A DNA stretch of 64,000 nt from assembly GCF_026341815.1 (NCBI RefSeq), contig NZ_JAPENX010000001.1:930001-994000 (forward strand), written 5' to 3'. Each line of letters starts with the position of its first letter. Positions within the stretch are counted from its first letter, which is position 1. This stretch comes from Streptomyces sp. NBC_00572. Its GTDB lineage: Bacteria > Actinomycetota > Actinomycetes > Streptomycetales > Streptomycetaceae. The notes beneath the pieces were generated by a model, which was given only the letters and a program-made list of their open reading frames with translations, was not told where the DNA came from and made no database searches. Below, piece after piece: positions 34,460 to 41,195 of this stretch. Position numbers and translations under genes: made by a program.

Positions 34460-35166
34460 CCCGCGCCCTCCGGGAGTTCGCCCGCCGCGAGTGGGGCCCG
34501 CTGTTCTCCACCGTACGAACGGCGCTCCTCACGAAGACGTGGCGCGCGGCCCCGATGACGCTCGCCGCCGTCTGTCTCACCGCTCTCTTCCAGCTGGTCC
34601 AGAACCAGGACTGGGGCTATCAGCCGGTCCAGAACATCGGCTCCGTACGGGCCGAGGACCCGTTCTGGCTCGCGCTGCTCCGGACCCCGCTCTCGCTCTT
34701 CGTGCCGGCGCTCGACCTGCCCGTGTGGGGCGCCCTCGCGCAGGTCCTGCTGGTGTTCGGGATCGCCGAGATCTGCCTCGGCCGGTGGCGTACCCTCGCC
34801 GTCGCCTATCTGGCCACCCTCTGCGGAACGCTGTACGCGCGCGTGGGCATCGCGCTCGGCCCGGACAACCCGCTCGGGCTGCCCGCCACCGACGCCCAGG
34901 TCGTCGACACCGGGCCCTCGGCGGCCGTGGTCGGCCTCGCCGTCTACGTCTGCTGGCGGTACGGGGCCCGGTGGACGGGGACGCTCGTGGTCGTGGCGAT
35001 GGTCGTCGAGGTGATCATCAAGCCGAACCTCGCGGGCAAGGAGCATCTGGCGGCCATCGCGGGCGTCCTCGTCCTGATCGGGGTCCAGGCCTGGCGCGAG
35101 CGCGGTCAGGAGGGCGTGGAGCCCCGCCCGGGAACCCGTTCCTGGAAGCCGCCGATCAAGTCCTGA
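34456..35166 (+). CDS. Rhomboid-like membrane protein, TTG start
   Basis: 236 residues from the TTG at 34456, which overlaps the stop codon of the MprF-like gene (TTGA), the usual coupling arrangement. Six hydrophobic helices. A GPSAAVVG segment (about residue 150) and a His in KEHLAAIAG near the C-terminal helix occupy the positions of the rhomboid Ser-His dyad, but the classical GxSG motif is weak (GPSA), so activity is uncertain. Its last 61 bases overlap the convergent membrane-protein gene. Confidence 0.8.
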   Translation: MTRALREFARREWGPLFSTVRTALLTKTWRAAPMTLAAVCLTALFQLVQNQDWGYQPVQNIGSVRAEDPFWLALLRTPLSLFVPALDLPVWGALAQVLLVFGIAEICLGRWRTLAVAYLATLCGTLYARVGIALGPDNPLGLPATDAQVVDTGPSAAVVGLAVYVCWRYGARWTGTLVVVAMVVEVIIKPNLAGKEHLAAIAGVLVLIGVQAWRERGQEGVEPRPGTRSWKPPIKS

Positions 35167-35870
35167 GTACGGCGCCGGATCTTGTTCCAGCGCCTGTCGT
35201 GGCGGTACGTACGGATCCGGGAGCGGGCCCGTGCCTTGTATCGGCGCCGGTAGAAGCGCCGGGACCACCAGGAGCCGGGGCGGGCGAGCCGGACGGCGCC
35301 GACGATCGCCACGAACGGGACCAGGGTCCCGATCACGGCCATCCGGAACTTCCCCTTGACCAGGGTGATCAGGATGAAGAGGAAGTTGATCGCCAGGGTC
35401 AGGATGAAGGTGGCCCGGTCCTGGCGTTCGTCGGTGGTCATGTCGTCGACACCCAGCGGCGAGAAGCCGCTCAGGGTGAGCCCGACCAGGGCGGCGGTCA
35501 GGACGACCACCTCGACGCTCTTGCGGCCCTCGTCGGTCCAGTACACGTCGTCGAGATGGAGGATCAGCGCGAACTCGTCCAGGACGAGCCCCGCGCCGAT
35601 CCCGAAGACCACGGCGAAGACGGCCGCGCCGAACCCGTGCCGGTCGCTGCCCACCGCACCGAAACCGCCGATGACGGTGAGGACGACGCCCGGCACGACG
35701 TGATGGATGTGGAGCCCGCCGGAGGAGACGTTCCCGAAGGGCCCCTTCCCCGCCCGGATGAGACGGACGATGGTCCTCGTGACCAGGAACGTCACGATGA
35801 ACGAGGTCAGCGCGAGAAGCATCGGGAGCTTGCCCGGTTCGACGATGTTGCGGGAGAACCAGTGACCCAT
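35106..35870 (-). CDS. Integral membrane protein of unknown function
   Basis: 254 residues from the ATG at 35870; the TTG 33 bases upstream is less likely. Six or seven hydrophobic segments. A conserved-looking motif GGLHIHHVVPG follows the first helix and DEFALILHLDDVYWTDEGR follows the third; several His and Asp residues near the membrane surface could bind a metal, but this is speculative. A very basic C-terminal 60 residues (RRFYRRRYKARARSR) is cytoplasmic. Its 3' end overlaps the rhomboid-like gene by 61 bases, convergent. Confidence 0.85.
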   Translation of the reverse strand: MGHWFSRNIVEPGKLPMLLALTSFIVTFLVTRTIVRLIRAGKGPFGNVSSGGLHIHHVVPGVVLTVIGGFGAVGSDRHGFGAAVFAVVFGIGAGLVLDEFALILHLDDVYWTDEGRKSVEVVVLTAALVGLTLSGFSPLGVDDMTTDERQDRATFILTLAINFLFILITLVKGKFRMAVIGTLVPFVAIVGAVRLARPGSWWSRRFYRRRYKARARSRIRTYRHDRRWNKIRRRTQDLIGGFQERVPGRGSTPS

Positions 35871-35937
35871 GCCACCCCGTTCCGATTTGCGCGGTATGCG
35901 CAATCTACCGTGCGAGAGCGGCGATTACCCTGCCCGG

Positions 35938-36702
35938 ATGGACGGCCTGCGTTTCGCCTTCGGCACCCTCACCGTGTTCCCCGCCCGCATCACCCGCTGG
36001 GACCGTGACGCGGCGCGCGCCGGCATGCTCTGCGCCCCGCTGGCCGGCCTGGTCATCGGCTTCTTCGCCGCCGGGCTCGGAGTCGCCTTCCTGGCGCTCG
36101 GCTCGGGCCCGCTGCTCGCGGCCGTCGTCACCACCGGCGTGCCCGCCGCCCTCACCCGGGGCCTCCATCTCGACGGCCTCGCCGACACCGCCGACGGCCT
36201 CGGCAGCGCCAAGCCCGCCGAGGACGCGCTGCGCATCATGAAGCAGTCGGACGTCGGCCCGTTCGGCGTCATCGTGCTGCTCCTCGTCCTGCTCGCCCAG
36301 GTCGCCGCGCTCTTCGAGCTGTACGGGGAGAGCTGGGCGCACGGCGCGGTCGGCGCCGCCCTCGCCGCGACCGTCGCCCGCCTCGCCCTCACCCACGCCT
36401 CCCGCCACGGCGTCCCGCCGGCCCGCCCCGAGGGCCTCGGCGCGATCGTCGCCTCGACCGTCCCGGTCCGGTCCGCGACGCTCGCGACGGCGGCGGTCCT
36501 CGTCCTCTGCGCCGCTTCCGGCCTGCTGTTCTCCCCGTACGACGCGCTCCACCACGTCCTGGCGGCCGGCGCGGCCCTGGGGGCGGCGGCGCTGCTCCTC
36601 CGCCGGTGCGTACGGCGGTTCGGCGGGGTGACGGGTGACGTGTTCGGGGCGGTGGAGGAGACGGCGGCGACGGCGGCGCTGGTGGCACTCGCCCTGGGCT
36701 GA
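35938..36702 (+). CDS. cobS: Adenosylcobinamide-GDP ribazoletransferase CobS
   Basis: 254 residues with six to seven membrane helices. CobS joins adenosyl-GDP-cobinamide to alpha-ribazole (phosphate), the last step of B12 nucleotide-loop assembly. The signatures RFAFGTLTVFPA at the start and LHLDGLADTADGL with its Asp residues in the active site, followed by LRIMKQSDVGPFG, are intact. The ATG at 35938 has a TACCCT hexamer at 35925-35930 and no Shine-Dalgarno, consistent with a leaderless mRNA. It is divergent from the membrane-protein gene and convergent with the polysaccharide operon. Confidence 0.95.
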   Translation: MDGLRFAFGTLTVFPARITRWDRDAARAGMLCAPLAGLVIGFFAAGLGVAFLALGSGPLLAAVVTTGVPAALTRGLHLDGLADTADGLGSAKPAEDALRIMKQSDVGPFGVIVLLLVLLAQVAALFELYGESWAHGAVGAALAATVARLALTHASRHGVPPARPEGLGAIVASTVPVRSATLATAAVLVLCAASGLLFSPYDALHHVLAAGAALGAAALLLRRCVRRFGGVTGDVFGAVEETAATAALVALALG

Positions 36703-36713
36703 CCTGTCCGCCC

Positions 36714-37511
36714 CTAGCAGGCCCGGCGCCATACCCCCAGTTCGTACCGCTTCTGCATCGAGGAGAGGCCCAGGGCCCGGGCCTGCGGGCAGAATTCGCT
36801 CGCCTGGAGTTCGTACTCGACGTGGAAGACCGCCTTGCCCGCCGCCACGAACGGGGCGAGGCGGCCGCACTCGTCGTACTCCGCGCACTGTTCGTTGACC
36901 GCGAAGTCGAAGTCCGGGAGCAGTTGCGGGATCTGGTCCAGGTCGTTCTTGAGGCCCACCGCCAGGCCCCGTTCGTGGGCCAGCCGGGCGATCAGCCGGT
37001 TGTAGCGGAGCTGGTCGGCGGCGGTGAGGGGGAAGCCGGTGCTGTTGCGGTAGCCGTCCATGTTGTCGGGTTCGACCGCGTCGAAGCCCTTGATACGGCA
37101 CATGTCGAGGCGCTCGGCCATCAGCGGGGTGAGGACGTCGGTGCGGCGGATGTCGAGCCAGCGCTCGCCCTTCCAGCCGTTGCCCTTGCCCAGGACGGAC
37201 TTCGGGAACGCGGCCGCGTCCGGGCGGAAGTCCTCCCACGCGCCCGTGGACAGGTAGCAGATGACCTTGCGGCCCCGGCGGTGCAGGTCCGCGACCGTGG
37301 ACGCCGGGTGGTCGAAGCCGTCGATGTCGTACACGGGGACGTCGACCGTCGGGTCGAGCCGGCCGCTGAGCTGCCACTGCCAGGCCAGGCCCGGCTTCGG
37401 CTGCCACCGCTCCCCCGTCGGCTTCGGGTCCGGGGCGGGCCGGTCCGGGCCCGACGTACACGCCGTTGCGAGCAGGAGCAGGCCCGCGAGCAGGGGCAGC
37501 AGTCGTCTCAT
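36714..37511 (-). CDS. GH114 endo-alpha-1,4-polygalactosaminidase-like lipoprotein
   Basis: 265 residues. The N-terminus is a lipoprotein signal (LLATACTSG). The rest is one TIM-barrel domain of the DUF297/GH114 type: WQWQLSGRLD, YDIDGFDHP, ICYLSTGAWEDFRPD, GFDAVEPDNMDGY (acidic residues likely catalytic), and VGLKNDLDQI. GH114 enzymes cleave alpha-1,4-linked galactosamine polymers, and the same activity type is found in fungal Ega3 and in the hydrolase domain of PelA. Last gene of the operon, overlapping the spherulin gene by ATGA. An extracellular surface-anchored hydrolase in a biosynthetic locus is probably a processing or release enzyme. Shares the terminal 11-bp gap with convergent cobS. 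Confidence 0.88.
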   Translation of the reverse strand: MRRLLPLLAGLLLLATACTSGPDRPAPDPKPTGERWQPKPGLAWQWQLSGRLDPTVDVPVYDIDGFDHPASTVADLHRRGRKVICYLSTGAWEDFRPDAAAFPKSVLGKGNGWKGERWLDIRRTDVLTPLMAERLDMCRIKGFDAVEPDNMDGYRNSTGFPLTAADQLRYNRLIARLAHERGLAVGLKNDLDQIPQLLPDFDFAVNEQCAEYDECGRLAPFVAAGKAVFHVEYELQASEFCPQARALGLSSMQKRYELGVWRRAC

Positions 37512-38125
37512 CGGGCGGGCTCCAGGAGGTGCGGAAGGGTGCCCCAGGGGTGCGCGCCCGTGCCGGGGACGGCGCAGTGCACCGGGGTCACCGGGAGGAC
37601 GCCGGGCGGGGCGGCGTAGACGAGGTGGCAGTAGTGGGCGGCGACCGGCAGGTCGAGCTTCCGGTACGTGTCCCAGGGGCCCTCGAAGGTGACGAGGAGG
37701 TCGGCGAACTCCTCGTAGCCCGGGTCCGGGTGGGCGCCGTGGTTGAGCACCAGGGTCTCGGCCCCGGCGGACCGGGCCGCGACCGCGACCCGGCGGTAGT
37801 GGGCGAGGGCGTCGGGCGCGGTGGAGACCTGGTCGAGGAAGGCGCCGTCGGTGCCGTACCAGTCGCGGTGGCGGAGGAGGTCGGTGACGACCTCGGCGTG
37901 CGGGCGGCGCCCGTAGTCGGTGTCCACATAGCCGAGGAGGCGTACGTCGGCCTCCCGCAGCCGGTCGGCCGCCTCCGCGAACGCGGGGTCGGGGGCCTCG
38001 CCCGCGCCGCTCGCCGGGTTGACGACGACGCCGTACAGGCACGGTGCCGCGTCGACGAGGGCCGACCAGGCCTCGGGCCGGTCGGCCGGGTGCTCGTAGA
38101 ACGGCACCAGGAGGAAACGATTCAC
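37508..38125 (-). CDS. Spherulation-specific family 4 protein (Sph3-like)
   Basis: 205 residues without a signal peptide. It matches the spherulin-4 fold: VPFYEHP at the first strand, VVVNPASGAG, LLGYVDTDYG with Asp, DGAFLDQVST with a second acidic residue and TFEGPWDTY. In Aspergillus the related Sph3 protein is a GH135 alpha-1,4-N-acetylgalactosaminidase needed for galactosaminogalactan synthesis. Its role here is inferred from the family and the locus. Overlaps the GH114 gene by four bases and lies 12 bases after the membrane-protein gene. Confidence 0.87.
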   Translation of the reverse strand: MNRFLLVPFYEHPADRPEAWSALVDAAPCLYGVVVNPASGAGEAPDPAFAEAADRLREADVRLLGYVDTDYGRRPHAEVVTDLLRHRDWYGTDGAFLDQVSTAPDALAHYRRVAVAARSAGAETLVLNHGAHPDPGYEEFADLLVTFEGPWDTYRKLDLPVAAHYCHLVYAAPPGVLPVTPVHCAVPGTGAHPWGTLPHLLEPAR

Positions 38126-38137
38126 GGGCCGAATCCC

Positions 38138-39625
38138 CTAGACACGGTGAGCGGTCGGTCGTACCAGCAGAACACAGGCGAGGACGGCGAGCACCGCGGC
38201 AGCTCCCCCGGCCGCCACCGGCCCGGCCGCGGGTGCCGCGACCTCCGCCGCCGCCGCGAGCAGACAGACGGCGGCCGCGCTGAGCACCGCGCCGAAGGCC
38301 TGGAGCAGCAGCCCCAGCCAGAGCACGGTCCCGATCAGGAGCAGGGTGACGAGGCGGGGGAGGGCCGGCCAGGGCGCCCCGGGCCAGGCCACGTTCACGG
38401 CGAGGGTGAGCGAGACGAGGACGGTGAGGTAGCCGCCGAGACAGAGCACGAGGGTGCCGGTGACCGCGCGGCGGAACTCGCGCGCGGTGGCCAGGGTCCG
38501 CAGCCGGGCCAGGCTCTCGCCCCGGAAGCGGTGCAGCAGCCACTCGGCGGGCCCCATGGAAAGGGTGAGCGCTATGACGGCGCCCGCGCCGCCCACCAGG
38601 GTGTCGCCCACGCCCGCGTGGAGCACGAGCAGACCGCTGCCGAGACCGAAGAGGCCGTACGGGAGGGAGGCCGCGCGCGGGGGGCCGCCGCGTCCCGCCG
38701 CGCCACGGCGGGCGCCCGGCCGCAGGACGAGCCCGGCGAAGGTGACGCTCGCGGTGAGTGCGGCGAGGAGGAGCCCGGCGCGCAGGAGGTCGGGCAGGTC
38801 CCAGCGGAAGGCGGGGACGGCTCCGGCGAGCGGCACCAGGGCGCAGAGCAGGGCCCGTTCGCGGCCGAGGACCAGGAGCACGGTCGCGGCGGCGAGGTAG
38901 ACCGACTGCCCGGCGGCGAACAGGGCCGCCGGGATCTCGCCGGGCGCGGCCGCCGCGAGAGCGACGGCCGTACCGGCGAGGGCGCCCGCCGGGGCGCCGA
39001 TGAGCAGGGTGCGGGCGGCGGCGGCCCGGTCGCCGAGACCCAGCCAGGTGTACGCGCGATGGGAGAGGGCCTGGTTCCACACCCAGCCGGTGACGGCGCC
39101 CGCGAGCAGCGGAACCGTTCCGCCCGGGAGCCCGAACCGGCCCTGCTCCCCGGCCAGCAGGGGCGCGGCGAGGACGTACGCGAGGCCGGGCAGCGCGAAG
39201 ACGAGCCCGCGCAGGAGACAGCCCGCGAGCCCGGTGTGCCAGGCGTCGGCGGGTGGCGCCTCCGGGGCGGGGTGGCGCCGCTCCACGCGCGCGTAGAGGT
39301 CCTCGGCGAGCTCGAAGGAGTCGGCGCGGCCGTAGGTGAGCCGGATGTGGTCGTCGGTCATGCCGTCGGACTCGAGGATCGCGGCGATCTCGTCCGGGTG
39401 CACGGCGACGGCGACGAACGCCCCGATCCGCTCGGCGAGCTCGTCGAGGGGGTCGTCGGCGAGGGGCGCGTCGGCGAGGACGGCGGCGGGGGGCGCGGCG
39501 TCCGGGCCCGGTTCACGGGACGTGGTCCCCGCGGCCCCGGTCGGGGCCGTCTCCCGCCGCGGCCTGGGGATCTTCGGCAGCGGGGTCTCCGTCGCCGGTC
39601 GTTTCAGCCAGAGGGAGCCGCTCAT
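38138..39625 (-). CDS. Polytopic membrane protein of the polysaccharide operon (possible PelG-like exporter)
   Basis: 495 residues. A hydrophilic N-terminus (about 1-125, with DGMTDDHIRLTYGRADSFELAEDLYARV) precedes ten to twelve membrane helices. The helix count and position directly after a PelF-like glycosyltransferase suggest a polysaccharide-export or assembly role like that of PelG (MATE/MOP-type). I cannot see motif-level proof; the cytoplasmic N-terminal motif is found in a range of actinobacterial membrane proteins. Overlaps the glycosyltransferase gene by ATGA, so the two are translated in coupling. Confidence 0.78.
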   Translation of the reverse strand: MSGSLWLKRPATETPLPKIPRPRRETAPTGAAGTTSREPGPDAAPPAAVLADAPLADDPLDELAERIGAFVAVAVHPDEIAAILESDGMTDDHIRLTYGRADSFELAEDLYARVERRHPAPEAPPADAWHTGLAGCLLRGLVFALPGLAYVLAAPLLAGEQGRFGLPGGTVPLLAGAVTGWVWNQALSHRAYTWLGLGDRAAAARTLLIGAPAGALAGTAVALAAAAPGEIPAALFAAGQSVYLAAATVLLVLGRERALLCALVPLAGAVPAFRWDLPDLLRAGLLLAALTASVTFAGLVLRPGARRGAAGRGGPPRAASLPYGLFGLGSGLLVLHAGVGDTLVGGAGAVIALTLSMGPAEWLLHRFRGESLARLRTLATAREFRRAVTGTLVLCLGGYLTVLVSLTLAVNVAWPGAPWPALPRLVTLLLIGTVLWLGLLLQAFGAVLSAAAVCLLAAAAEVAAPAAGPVAAGGAAAVLAVLACVLLVRPTAHRV

Positions 39626-41169
39626 GCCGGGGTTCCTCCCGCTACCAGGGTCGGGGTGATCCGACGCGGGGCAGGCAGGCGGAGCGGCCAGGGCTTGGGG
39701 TGGGTGAGGGGCCGCGCGGGCCGGACCCGGTCGCCCGCCAGTTCGCGGTAGATCTGCCGGAAGCCGTCCACCGAGCGGTGCAGGGTGAACCGGTCGATGA
39801 CCCGCTGCCGGGCCCGGCGGCCGAGTTCGGCGCGGCGGGCCCCGTCGCGGAGGAGTGCGGTGACGGCGGCGGCCATGACGGCCGGTTCGCGGGGCGGGAC
39901 GACGATCCCGGTGTCGCCGACGGCCTCCCGTACCCCGCCGACGTCCGTGGAGACGGTGGCGCGGCCGCAGGACATGGCCTCGATGAGGGAGAAGGGGAAG
40001 CCCTCGCTGATGGAGGAGAGCATCACCACGCTGCCGGCGGCGTAGGCGCGCGGCACCTCGGAGACCCGGCCCTCGAAGGTGATCCCGTCGGTGACGCCGA
40101 GTTCGGCGGCGAGCTTCTCCAGGTGGGTCAGGTAGTCCTCGTTCCCGGCGGGGACCGGGCCGAACAGGCGCAGCCGCAGCGCCGGGAGTTCGGCGCGGCA
40201 GATCGCGTACGCCCTGATCAGGGTTTCGAGGTCCTTGATGGGGTCGACGCGTCCGCACCAGCTGAGGGTGGGGATCTCGGGTTCGGGTCCGGCCTCGGGG
40301 AAGAGGGCCGGGTCGACGCCGTTGTAGACGGTGCGGATGCGGTCGGCGGGGGCGCCGCCGCGCTCCTCCCAGCGCCGGTTGTACTGGTTGCACGGGGTGA
40401 TGAGGTCGGCCTTGCGGTAGCCGAGGGTGTTGAGCTCACGGTAGAAGCCGAGCATGAGGGCCTTGACGGGCCAGCGCTGCGCCTCGGTGCGGTAGCCGAG
40501 ATAGCGCTCGCGGAGGTAGATGCCGTGTTCGGTGAGCAGGAAGGGCACCCCTTCGAAGTGCTGGGCGGCGAGCGCCGGCAGCGTGGCGAGGCCGCTGGAG
40601 ACGGCGTGCGCGACGCCGCCGTCGGCTATCCGGGCGGCGAGCGGCCGCAGGGCGTGTTCGAGGAGGTCGGTGGCGGTGAGCGCGTCGTGGACGGTGGGCC
40701 GGGCCGCGAGCGTCGGCAGATGCGGCATGGTCCAGATCCACATCAGGGAACGCAGGGCGGCCTCGGAGCGCAGGGCGGTGGTCAGCCGTCCCTGCCGGGC
40801 GAGTTCGGCCAGCTCGTACAGGCCGGCGCCGAAGTCGCAGCCCGCCTCCGGGTCGAGGAGGGCGAGCAGCAGGCGCTCGTAGGTGTCGAGGAAGCGGCGG
40901 CGCGCACGCCCCCGCAGGGGCCGGCGCGCGCGAACGGGCGCGGCCGGCCCCTGCGGGAGTCCCCAGAGGGGGTACGCGGTGTGCCGGGTGACGTTGGACG
41001 GCAGCTCCCAGGTGACGGGTTCGCGGCCGCTGCCCGTGAGGGCGAGGATCTCGAAGTCGACCTCGGGCATGCCACGGACGAGCTGATCGCACCAGGTGCT
41101 GACGCCTCCGTGGACATGCGGGTAGGTGCCTTCGGTGAGCATGGTGACGTGACGGCCACTGCTCGGCAT
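39622..41169 (-). CDS. pelF: PelF-type GT4 glycosyltransferase
   Basis: 515 residues from the ATG at 41169 with GGGGG upstream. It is a cytoplasmic GT-B enzyme of family GT4: the N-terminal domain has TEGTYPHVHGGVSTW (acceptor loop) and LTEHGIYLRER, and the C-terminal donor domain has VYNGVDPALFP, GRVDPIKDLETLI, FEGRVSEVPRAYA and the SEGFPFSLIEAMSCGR catalytic Glu motif. These match PelF of Pseudomonas, which polymerises UDP-GalNAc-derived sugar. The symbol is by family resemblance. Sits between the deacetylase-like gene (26 bases upstream) and the membrane-protein gene. Confidence 0.88.
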   Translation of the reverse strand: MPSSGRHVTMLTEGTYPHVHGGVSTWCDQLVRGMPEVDFEILALTGSGREPVTWELPSNVTRHTAYPLWGLPQGPAAPVRARRPLRGRARRRFLDTYERLLLALLDPEAGCDFGAGLYELAELARQGRLTTALRSEAALRSLMWIWTMPHLPTLAARPTVHDALTATDLLEHALRPLAARIADGGVAHAVSSGLATLPALAAQHFEGVPFLLTEHGIYLRERYLGYRTEAQRWPVKALMLGFYRELNTLGYRKADLITPCNQYNRRWEERGGAPADRIRTVYNGVDPALFPEAGPEPEIPTLSWCGRVDPIKDLETLIRAYAICRAELPALRLRLFGPVPAGNEDYLTHLEKLAAELGVTDGITFEGRVSEVPRAYAAGSVVMLSSISEGFPFSLIEAMSCGRATVSTDVGGVREAVGDTGIVVPPREPAVMAAAVTALLRDGARRAELGRRARQRVIDRFTLHRSVDGFRQIYRELAGDRVRPARPLTHPKPWPLRLPAPRRITPTLVAGGTPA

Positions 41170-41195
41170 GTGCGTTTCCCCCCAGAACGTGCTGG

